Shown here piece after piece: positions 1 to 4,299 of a stretch of 5,279 bases of DNA. The DNA comes from Lentisphaerota bacterium. GTDB lineage: Bacteria; Verrucomicrobiota; Kiritimatiellia; JAAZAB01. The translations under genes and the position numbers were made by a program. Positions within the stretch are counted from its first letter, which is position 1. Each line of letters starts with the position of its first letter. Under the pieces are notes generated by a model that saw only the letters and a program-made list of their open reading frames with translations, did no database searches and was not told the DNA's origin. The stretch covers positions 1 through 5,279 of the forward strand of contig JACPGN010000022.1 in the NCBI GenBank assembly GCA_016182435.1. Direction: 5' to 3'.

Positions 1-189
1 GAAAACCTGCTGGTGACCGATGCCATCCGGCGCCTGGTCGTCGAGCGCGCCGCGGCCAATGTGATCAAGCAAAAAGGGCTGGAGCAGGGCATGCAAACCC
101 TGCGGGACGACGGCTGGGTGAAAGTCCGCGAGGGCACGACCACGATTGAGGAAGTCCTGCGCGTGACCGAGGAAGAAGAAAATGCCTAA
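1..189 (+). CDS. gspE: Type II secretion ATPase GspE, C-terminal end (5' truncated by window)
   Basis: Frame 1 is open from the first base to the TAA at 187-189, giving the last 62 residues of a longer protein. The tail contains VTDAIRRLVVERAA, then GMQTLRDDGWVKV and finally GTTTIEEVLRVT. This is the standard ending of GspE/PilB-type secretion ATPases, where the 'G-x-T-T-x-E-E-V-L-R-V-T' motif closes the C-terminal domain. The family forms a cytoplasmic hexamer whose ATP hydrolysis drives pseudopilus assembly through GspF. The Walker A, Asp and Walker B boxes and the tetracysteine zinc site lie upstream of the window and cannot be checked. The stop overlaps the gspF start by 8 bp (182-189), which suggests translational coupling. 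PilB of a type IV pilus would have a similar tail, but the downstream GHIJK set makes GspE the better call. Confidence 0.93.
   Translation, partial: ENLLVTDAIRRLVVERAAANVIKQKGLEQGMQTLRDDGWVKVREGTTTIEEVLRVTEEEENA
169..173 (+). promoter_or_regulatory. Shine-Dalgarno for gspF inside the gspE 3' end
   Basis: GAGGA lies 8 nt before the ATG at 182, within the Glu-rich codons that end gspE. It supports the 182 start of gspF and reinitiation after gspE translation. Confidence 0.6.
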
Positions 190-1423
190 GTTCAGCTATA
201 CGGCCCGCACGCGCACGGGTGAAAAGGTTGAAGGCGCGCTGGAGGTCTCCGACCGCCGCGCGGCGCTGCTGCATATCGAGCGCCTGGGCCAGGTGCCGGT
301 GAAGGTTGAAGAAAAACCCGCCGAGCAGCCCCATCCTAAAGCTACGGGCTGGCGCGCGCTTTTTTCCCGCCGCGACCGCCGCCAACGGATGGGCGCCCGC
401 GACCTGCTCAACTTTACCAGCGAGCTGAGCGACTTGCTGGCCTCCGGCATGAAGCTGGGCAACGCGCTCAACACGCTCGCGCGCCGGCGGACTTCCAATT
501 CCACCGACTATGTCGTGCGCGCGCTGCGGGATGAAATCATCCGCGGGGCAAGTCTTTCGGAGGTGATGGGGCAGTTCAAGGACACTTTTCCTACTTTGTA
601 TGTCAGTCTGATTCGCGCCGGGGAAGCCAGCGGCAACCTTTCGGAAGTTATGGGGCGAATCATCAAACATTACGAGCGCATCCAGGAAGTCAAGGAGAAG
701 GTCGTAATGGCCCTGGTGTATCCGGTCATCGTGATGGTCGTGGGCATTGCCACGCTGATCTTTGCCATGACGTTTGTGATTCCGCGCTTCACCCTGATTT
801 TCAAGGACCTGGACAGCACCCTGCCGGTGCCTACGCGCATCCTGATCGGCCTCAGCGCAGCCATGATTCATTATGGCTGGCTGATAGCGATTGGTCTGGT
901 AATAGCCGTGATCCTGTTCCGCCGCTTTCTGCGCACGGAAGCCGGGCGGGTCTGGTGGCACGGGTTTCAACTGCGCGTGCCGCTGATCCGCAATATTATC
1001 ACCTCCAGCGCGTTTGCCCAGTTTGCCCGCACACTGGGCATGCTGATCGGCAATGGTGTGCCCGTGCTGGACGCCCTGCACATCAGCGAACATACTGTGG
1101 CGAACTCGGTAATTGCCGCCGAAATTCATAATGCCCGCGACCGCGTGACCGATGGCACGACGATTTCAGGCCCGCTGGCCGCCGGCAAGGTGTTTCCGCC
1201 CATGCTGACCGATATGCTGGCCATCGGCGAGGAAACCGGCGACATGAGCGGCGCCTTGGCCCACATTGCCCGGCGCTATGAGGCTGACCTGGACCGTGGC
1301 GTGAAAATCTTCACCACGATGCTGGAGCCGATCCTGATCGTGCTGATTGCCGTCGTTGTCGGGTTTGTGGCCATCAGTATTCTGCTGGCGGTCTTTGATT
1401 TGACCAGCGGGTTAAGGGCGTAA
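182..1423 (+). CDS. gspF: Type II secretion inner-membrane platform protein GspF
   Basis: A 413-residue protein of normal length for GspF, which sits in the inner membrane and couples the GspE ATPase to pseudopilin insertion. The N-terminus (MPKFSYTARTRTGEKVEGAL, then a VSDRRAALLHIERLGQVPV stretch) is the usual small cytoplasmic domain. Two T2SSF repeats follow, at about 73-201 and 276-398. Their matching motifs are FPTLYVSLIRAGEASGNLSEV (about 136-156) and FPPMLTDMLAIGEETGDMSGA (about 338-358). Hydrophobic segments are at about 174-200, 219-246 and 380-404, the expected three-span topology. A charged linker at about 43-72 (KPAEQPHPKATGW, then Arg-rich) is variable in the family. The ATG at 182 has a good Shine-Dalgarno and overlaps the gspE stop. 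PilC is the alternative family assignment, disfavoured by the neighbouring minor pseudopilin genes. Confidence 0.97.
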   Translation: MPKFSYTARTRTGEKVEGALEVSDRRAALLHIERLGQVPVKVEEKPAEQPHPKATGWRALFSRRDRRQRMGARDLLNFTSELSDLLASGMKLGNALNTLARRRTSNSTDYVVRALRDEIIRGASLSEVMGQFKDTFPTLYVSLIRAGEASGNLSEVMGRIIKHYERIQEVKEKVVMALVYPVIVMVVGIATLIFAMTFVIPRFTLIFKDLDSTLPVPTRILIGLSAAMIHYGWLIAIGLVIAVILFRRFLRTEAGRVWWHGFQLRVPLIRNIITSSAFAQFARTLGMLIGNGVPVLDALHISEHTVANSVIAAEIHNARDRVTDGTTISGPLAAGKVFPPMLTDMLAIGEETGDMSGALAHIARRYEADLDRGVKIFTTMLEPILIVLIAVVVGFVAISILLAVFDLTSGLRA

Positions 1424-1435
1424 GGGCGTGGCCTG

Positions 1436-1463
1436 CCCACCGAGGCGCTTTGGCGTAGGTGGG
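1436..1463 (+). repeat. Inverted repeat just after gspF
   Basis: CCCACC (1436-1441) pairs with GGTGGG (1458-1463), and an inner CGC/GCG pair (1446-1448 with 1453-1455) closes a TTTG loop. The stem begins 13 bp after the gspF stop. There is no T-tract, so a Rho-independent terminator is not supported. The local text GCCTGC...GGCGTAGGTGGG partly resembles the inverted repeat in the 5' part of gspH (GCCTGC...GAGCGTAG...GGGCAGGC at 2179-2214), so the two may be relics of one repeat family. Confidence 0.5.
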
Positions 1464-1484
1464 AGCGTAGAGCGTTGAGCGGGG
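1464..1484 (+). repeat. Heptanucleotide array, AGCGTRG type, F-G gap
   Basis: Three consecutive 7-nt units are readable: AGCGTAG, AGCGTTG and AGCGGGG. The same consensus recurs after gspG (2063-2083), so this is a shared repeat rather than chance local composition. It lies in the 230-bp gap between gspF and gspG, directly after the inverted repeat and before the palindromic element. Confidence 0.65.
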
Positions 1485-1493
1485 CGTTTGACT

Positions 1494-1570
1494 GTCATTC
1501 CCGCGCAAGCGGGAATCCAGGATCAGGGTAAAACAAATCCTTTCTGGATTCCCGTTTTCACGGGAATGAC
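1494..1570 (+). mobile_element. 77-bp MITE-like palindromic element with 27-bp terminal inverted repeats
   Basis: Arms 1494-1520 and 1544-1570 are inverted copies that match at 24 of 27 positions, around a 23-nt spacer. Each arm is itself a perfect 8-4-8 hairpin: ATTCCCGC-GCAA-GCGGGAAT (1497-1516) and ATTCCCGT-TTTC-ACGGGAAT (1548-1567). Both fit the 20-bp ATTCCC-N8-GGGAAT pattern known as the dRS3 repeat in Neisseria, and similar 'ATTCCCG...CGGGAATCCAG' pairs are common in other bacteria. No coding capacity and no clear target-site duplication are visible. In the transcript it would form either one long hairpin or two short ones between gspF and gspG, which could affect mRNA processing. That role is inference. 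Confidence 0.75.
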
Positions 1571-1641
1571 GGAATAGGCGAGTATATGCGTGCCCACAGT
1601 GCTATGCACAGCATTACCTGCTTGTCGGAAAGCACACACAT

Positions 1642-1646
1642 AGGAG
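1642..1646 (+). promoter_or_regulatory. Strong Shine-Dalgarno of gspG
   Basis: AGGAG lies 7 nt before the ATG at 1654. It is the clearest ribosome binding site among the pseudopilin genes here. This fits GspG being the major subunit needed in excess over H, I, J and K. Confidence 0.75.
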
Positions 1647-1653
1647 ACATTGC

Positions 1654-2052
1654 ATGAATACAATTAAACAAGACGCATCCCGGTCGGGGTTCACGCTGAT
1701 CGAAGTTCTGCTGGTGGTGGTCATCATCGGCATTCTGGCGGCCGTTGTGGTGCCGCGCTTGTCGGGACGGGTGGGCCAGTCGCAAACCTCCGCCGCTAAA
1801 ACCAGCATTGCCAGCATCAGCCTGGCCCTGGACCTCTACGAAACCGACAATGGCAATTATCCGGCCAGTCTGCAGTCCCTGCTCACCAAGGGCGGCGAGG
1901 ATAACTGGCGCGGACCCTACCTGAAAAAAGCGGAAATTCCGCGCGACCCCTGGCAACGCGAATTCGTCTATACAGTCAGGGAAAACGGGTATGAGCTCAG
2001 GTCCGCCGGCCCCAACGGCTCGACGGGTGATAGCGATGACATCACCAACTGA
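1654..2052 (+). CDS. gspG: Major pseudopilin GspG
   Basis: A 132-residue prepilin with a normal 12-residue leader (MNTIKQDASRSG) and a class III cleavage site G12|F13. The mature form starts FTLIEVLLVVVIIGILAAVVV, with Glu17 at mature position +5. The hydrophobic helix spans about 13-34. The globular part has LALDLYETDNGNYPASLQSL, then WRGPYL (about 85-90), DPWQREFVY (about 98-106) and a C-terminal ELRSAGPNGSTGDSDDITN. These are the conserved GspG elements, including the acidic loop near the C-terminus that binds calcium in characterised GspG proteins. GspG polymerises into the periplasmic pseudopilus after GspO/PilD cleavage and methylation. The start at 1654 is fixed by a strong AGGAG. It lies 230 bp after gspF and 37 bp before the first possible gspH start. 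At 120 mature residues it is slightly short but complete. Confidence 0.97.
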   Translation: MNTIKQDASRSGFTLIEVLLVVVIIGILAAVVVPRLSGRVGQSQTSAAKTSIASISLALDLYETDNGNYPASLQSLLTKGGEDNWRGPYLKKAEIPRDPWQREFVYTVRENGYELRSAGPNGSTGDSDDITN

Positions 2053-2062
2053 GCAACCGTAA

Positions 2063-2083
2063 AGCGTGGAGCGTATAGCGTGA
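2063..2083 (+). repeat. Heptanucleotide array, AGCGTRG type, G-H gap
   Basis: AGCGTGG, AGCGTAT and AGCGTGA follow one another without gaps, 11 bp after the gspG stop. The consensus matches the array after gspF (1464-1484). The GTG proposed as the first gspH start (2090) lies just downstream. Confidence 0.7.
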
Positions 2084-2089
2084 GCCATT

Positions 2090-2719
2090 GTGAACGGGAA
2101 TAAAATAGTCAAGAGTAAAGAGCTATATAGTGTAATGGGTCAGTTATTGGAGGTCGGCGATCCCAATGGCCTCAGCCCGCCTGCAACGCTGAGCGTAGCA
2201 CTGCGGGCAGGCAAGCTGAGGCCCTACGTAGGGCGCGACCTCGTGTCGCGCCATTTTACCCCCTCAGCATTCACGCTTATTGAGATCCTCATGGTCATCG
2301 TGATAATGGGCATTGTCGCGGCGATTGCCCTGCCGTCCTTTGTGCGTTCCTTTCAGGGCCAGCGCTTGAGCACGGCGGCGCGGACGCTCGCTACGGTTAC
2401 GCGCTATGCCCGCAGCATGGCCGTGCTCAAGCAGAGCGACCTGGAACTGACCTTCAACCTGGCCAACGGCCAGATTGACCTGGTCTCTTCCAACACGAGT
2501 CTGCCGAGTTTTTCGCGGTCGGTATCCGGCGTCCGGCTGCAGGAAGTGGCCCTCGAGGGCGCCGAGCCGATAATGGAGGGCGTAGGCCGCGTGGCCTTTC
2601 TGCGCAACGGGGTCTGTAGCCCGTTTGTGGTTACGCTGATGGATCGGCAGGGGAACTATGTGATCATGAGCGTAGACGCCCTTGGCAGCGTGAAGTCGAA
2701 AGTGTATGGAGCGCAATAG
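2090..2719 (+). CDS. gspH: Minor pseudopilin GspH (start uncertain)
   Basis: The frame is open from the GTG at 2090 and encodes 209 residues. The pilin part starts at SA|FTLIEILMVIVIMGIVAAIALPSF: Phe61 would be mature +1, Glu65 +5, and about 149 mature residues follow, normal for GspH. Downstream, TVTRYARSMAVLKQSDLELTF and the C-terminal LMDRQGNYVIMSVDALG fit the GspH family, a minor pseudopilin near the pilus tip. The residue before the cut is Ala60 where Gly is the rule. From 2090 the leader would be 60 residues, far longer than usual, and it is encoded by repeats (2107-2252). Other in-frame starts are ATG 2135 (45-residue leader) and GTG 2243 (9-residue leader MSRHFTPSA, with AGGG at 2230-2233 as a weak ribosome site). 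The 2243 start looks most like a normal leader but lies in a REP-like hairpin. The gene identity is firm and the start is not. Confidence 0.88.
   Translation: MNGNKIVKSKELYSVMGQLLEVGDPNGLSPPATLSVALRAGKLRPYVGRDLVSRHFTPSAFTLIEILMVIVIMGIVAAIALPSFVRSFQGQRLSTAARTLATVTRYARSMAVLKQSDLELTFNLANGQIDLVSSNTSLPSFSRSVSGVRLQEVALEGAEPIMEGVGRVAFLRNGVCSPFVVTLMDRQGNYVIMSVDALGSVKSKVYGAQ
2107..2134 (+). repeat. Degenerate heptanucleotide array, AGTMAAG type, in the gspH 5' region
   Basis: AGTCAAG and AGTAAAG, then the weaker AGCTATA and TAGTGTA, run in a 7-nt phase. The stretch is A+T-rich, unlike the surrounding genes. It would encode part of the long gspH leader if translation starts at 2090. The last two units are too diverged to be certain. 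Confidence 0.4.
2168..2223 (+). repeat. Large inverted repeat in the gspH 5' region
   Basis: GGCCTCAGCCCGCCTGC (2168-2184) pairs with GCAGGCAAGCTGAGGCC (2207-2223) at 15 of 17 positions. The loop holds a small ACGC-TGA-GCGT hairpin (2186-2196). The element abuts a 14-bp perfect palindrome, GCCCTACGTAGGGC (2221-2234), and the REP-like unit beyond it. It lies inside the gspH open frame but upstream of the pilin domain. Confidence 0.7.
2228..2255 (+). repeat. REP-like unit 1 (GTAG + hairpin)
   Basis: GTAG at 2228-2231 is followed by the perfect hairpin GGCGCGAC-CTCGT-GTCGCGCC (2232-2252) and then ATT. A GTAG foot 5' of a hairpin is the layout of REP sequences mobilised by REP-associated (RAYT) transposases. 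The loop (CTCGT) and trailing CAT resemble the loop (CTCCGT) and GAT of the units at 2760-2838. The GTG at 2243, a candidate gspH start, overlaps the loop. Confidence 0.6.
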
Positions 2720-2758
2720 CACCTTGAACACCCGGTACCGTCATAAATAACAAGAAAT

Positions 2759-2839
2759 TGTAGGAGCGCCACCCCGCTGGCGCGATGCCTGCCCGAGCGT
2801 CGGCCAGGGAGATCGCCTCGACGGAGCGAGGCTCCTACA
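2759..2839 (+). repeat. Inverted pair of 28-nt REP-like units between gspH and gspI (BIME-like)
   Basis: The ends TGTAGGAGC and GCTCCTACA are perfect inverted repeats. Unit A (2760-2787, + strand) is GTAGGA, stem GCGCCA/TGGCGC, loop CCCCGC, then GATG. Unit B (2838-2811, - strand) is GTAGGA, stem GCCTCG/CGAGGC, loop CTCCGT, then GATC. Both are 28 nt with a 6-bp stem and a 6-nt loop. The stems differ in sequence but still pair, which is compensatory change. The 23-nt linker contains CCGA-GCG-TCGG. The pair fills much of the 176-bp gap between gspH and gspI, and the rest of that gap has no visible gene. It resembles the bacterial interspersed mosaic elements formed by paired REPs. A role in transcript stability or attenuation is possible, but no T-tract follows. 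Confidence 0.75.
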
Positions 2840-2895
2840 TTTGTTTCGGTTGCGGGCATAGCCCGCGTTGGTACTGATCCAATCAGGCATATCCG

Positions 2896-3348
2896 ATGTT
2901 CAAATCGAAAATCGAAAATCCCGCTATGAGCGGGACAAGTCGAAAACTTGTGGCGCATTGTGCGCCATCGAAAATCCTGGTTTCCCCGGGCTTCACGCTG
3001 GTCGAAGCCGTGATCGCGCTGGCGATCCTGAGCATCGGCATTTTTGTGATTATCGAGGCCACGGCGCGCTGCCTGGCGGTGATCCGCTCCTCGCGTAATT
3101 ATCAGACGGCCCGCACGGTGCTCGACCGGGGCGAGGCCGAATTCCCCCTCCAGAGCACCAACGCGGTGGAGGATAATACTGTTGCCGCAACGGAATACGA
3201 GCCGGGCTATAGTTTTGAGCGGGAGCTGGAAGAGGTGGACGGCGAGAAGAAGCTTTATGTGGTCAAAACCCGCGTGACCTGGTCGGAATCCGGCCAGGGC
3301 TCGGTGGAAGAGTTGGTCAGCTATCTCTATTTTCCGAACGAGGAATAA
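2896..3348 (+). CDS. gspI: Minor pseudopilin GspI
   Basis: A 150-residue prepilin with cleavage site PG32|F33. The mature start is FTLVEAVIALAILSIGIFVI, with Glu37 at +5, a hydrophobic helix to about residue 53, and the ATARCLAVIRSSRNYQTA stretch after it. FTLVEAVIALAIL with a short globular domain of about 118 mature residues is characteristic of GspI, which nucleates the tip complex with GspJ and GspK. The leader from ATG 2896 is 32 residues (MFKSKIENPAMSG...). ATG 2926 (22 residues) and GTG 2950 (14 residues) are in-frame alternatives. None has a convincing Shine-Dalgarno. The leader DNA consists of TCGAAAA heptamers and three abutting hairpins (2919-2967). ATG 2926 forms the loop of the first. 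The gene is 96 bp upstream of gspJ. Confidence 0.93.
   Translation: MFKSKIENPAMSGTSRKLVAHCAPSKILVSPGFTLVEAVIALAILSIGIFVIIEATARCLAVIRSSRNYQTARTVLDRGEAEFPLQSTNAVEDNTVAATEYEPGYSFERELEEVDGEKKLYVVKTRVTWSESGQGSVEELVSYLYFPNEE
2905..2975 (+). repeat. TCGAAAA heptamers in the gspI leader
   Basis: TCGAAAA occurs in direct tandem at 2905-2911 and 2912-2918, then as TCGAAAAC at 2940-2947 and TCGAAAAT at 2968-2975. Translated, the tandem part gives SKIEN. The first two copies and the last flank the triple hairpin. Confidence 0.6.
2919..2967 (+). repeat. Three abutting 17-nt hairpins in the gspI leader
   Basis: TCCCGCT-ATG-AGCGGGA (2919-2935), ACAAGT-CGAAA-ACTTGT (2935-2951) and TGGCGCA-TTG-TGCGCCA (2951-2967) are perfect palindromic stems with 3-, 5- and 3-nt loops. 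Each is 17 nt and consecutive stems share a single boundary base. They lie in frame in the gspI leader coding region. Confidence 0.8.
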
Positions 3349-3354
3349 GCGCGG

Positions 3355-3435
3355 CAGTTCACAGTTAGACAGTTCACAGTTTCCACCACAGGCGGATCAG
3401 CCTGCGGCTGACACAGTTCAGAGTTCAACGGTTCA
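3355..3435 (+). repeat. CAGTTCA heptamer array with central hairpin, I-J gap
   Basis: CAGTTCACAGTT is repeated exactly at 3355-3366 and 3370-3381. After a hairpin, CAGTTCA (3414-3420), GAGTTCA (3421-3427) and ACGGTTCA (3428-3435) follow. The hairpin is TCAGCC-TGC-GGCTGA (3397-3411). The array occupies nearly the whole 96-bp gap between gspI and gspJ and leaves only a weak AAGG (3435-3438) as ribosome site for gspJ. Confidence 0.75.
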
Positions 3436-3444
3436 AGGTTATTC

Positions 3445-4299
3445 ATGAATTCCCAACGAAGAACGACTATAGCCAGAGGCCAGAGGTCAGAAGTCAGAGG
3501 TCAGAGGTCGGATCAGAGTCTGGCGTCCGGTGTCTGCTATCCGGCGTCTGGTTTTACCCTGATCGAATTACTCGTGGCCATTGCGCTCTTGGCTATGGCT
3601 ATGGCCATGACCTTCACGACTTTCTACAGCGTGATCAAGGCCTGGCAGCGGGGCACGGCCATGGCCGCCGATCTCGATCATGGCGAGTTTGTGATGCAAC
3701 AGATTACCTACGGCCTGCGCTCGGCTTTCTTTCCGCCTGCTGTCGCCGCCGCTACGGCCACCAATGCCGCTGCCACTAACGCGGCCGCCACCAATGCCGT
3801 GGCGACGGCCGCGCCCGCCATGGGTGGCCGATACGGGTTTGTGCTGGAAGATCATGGCGCGGGCGCCGGCGCCCAGGACATCATCAGTTGGGTTAAAACC
3901 GGCACCGCTCTCCTGGGCCTGAACGATCCCCTCTACAAGGGCTTGCACCGGGTGCAGCTCTCGATCGAAGACGATGGCGACTCAGGGCCGGCCGTAGCCG
4001 TGCGGGCCTGGCGCCCTTACGCCAATCCGATTGATTTCGATCCGGCCGAGATTCCTCCCCGATTTATTTCCAGTAAAGTTGTGGGAATGGATTGCCGCGT
4101 GGCCAGGGAAATGAAGGATGGCCAATGGGATTGGCTGGAGGTCTGGGAAGATGAGGCCACCAACTGCCTGCCGCTGGTGGCGGAAATAACCCTTTACCTG
4201 GAGCCCCTGGACCCCGGCGAGCTGCCCGTTGAAGTCCGGCGCACTACGGAAATTCCCATCGCGCCCTTATCGTGGAGCAGCGTTCAAAAGAAGCCATGA
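3445..4299 (+). CDS. gspJ: Minor pseudopilin GspJ
   Basis: A 284-residue prepilin with cleavage site SG36|F37. The mature start is FTLIELLVAIALLAMAMAMT, with Glu41 at +5, followed by FYSVIKAWQRG and an extended globular domain of about 248 mature residues. Length and position between gspI and gspK fit GspJ, the larger tip partner of I and K. The ATG at 3445 is the only ATG, GTG or TTG I find in this frame near the pilin domain, preceded by a weak AAGG. The 36-residue leader is therefore probably real. It contains RGQRSEVRGQRSDQ, the translation of a heptamer array. A low-complexity insert of three ATNAA-type pentads lies at about 105-119, and the rest of the globular domain has no identifiable motif. 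The stop overlaps the gspK start as ATGA. Confidence 0.93.
   Translation: MNSQRRTTIARGQRSEVRGQRSDQSLASGVCYPASGFTLIELLVAIALLAMAMAMTFTTFYSVIKAWQRGTAMAADLDHGEFVMQQITYGLRSAFFPPAVAAATATNAAATNAAATNAVATAAPAMGGRYGFVLEDHGAGAGAQDIISWVKTGTALLGLNDPLYKGLHRVQLSIEDDGDSGPAVAVRAWRPYANPIDFDPAEIPPRFISSKVVGMDCRVAREMKDGQWDWLEVWEDEATNCLPLVAEITLYLEPLDPGELPVEVRRTTEIPIAPLSWSSVQKKP
3474..3508 (+). repeat. Five tandem CAGAGGT heptamers inside the gspJ leader
   Basis: CAGAGGC, CAGAGGT, CAGAAGT, CAGAGGT and CAGAGGT follow one another exactly, and a weaker CGGAT-CAGAGT extends to about 3519. Because 7 is not a multiple of 3, the array cycles through all frames and always reads (QRSEVRG)n with no stop. It lies between the start codon and the pilin domain. 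Confidence 0.85.
3757..3801 (+). repeat. Three 15-nt repeats encoding ATNAA pentads in GspJ
   Basis: GCCACCAATGCCGCT, GCCACTAACGCGGCC and GCCACCAATGCCGTG are in-frame repeats with mostly synonymous differences. They make a flexible Ala/Thr/Asn-rich insert just after SAFFPPAVAA. The flanks continue Ala-rich. Confidence 0.75.

Noticed and set aside
65..1129. Long open frame on the minus strand opposite gspE/gspF (354 codons)
   Set aside because: It lies entirely opposite well-supported genes and its product is His/Gln/Arg-rich with no recognisable domain. It is a by-product of GC-rich codon use on the coding strand.
1488..1493. TTGACT as a -35 promoter box upstream of gspG
   Set aside because: No matching -10 hexamer lies 16-18 bp downstream, and that position is inside the palindromic element.
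1558..2112. Minus-strand open frame opposite gspG
   Set aside because: It crosses the palindromic element and the whole of gspG, and its product has no family resemblance.
2149..2192. GGAGG at 2149-2153 before a mini-ORF ATG 2166-TGA 2192 (MASARLQR)
   Set aside because: The spacing of 12 nt is long, the peptide is eight residues, and it overlaps an inverted repeat. It is more likely chance than a leader peptide.
2759..2839. Rho-independent terminator after gspH
   Set aside because: The hairpins lack a following T-tract, and the operon clearly continues into gspI on the same strand.
3355..3508. CRISPR-like direct repeats
   Set aside because: Units are 7 nt, contiguous and without unique spacers, so this is a tandem repeat and not a CRISPR array.
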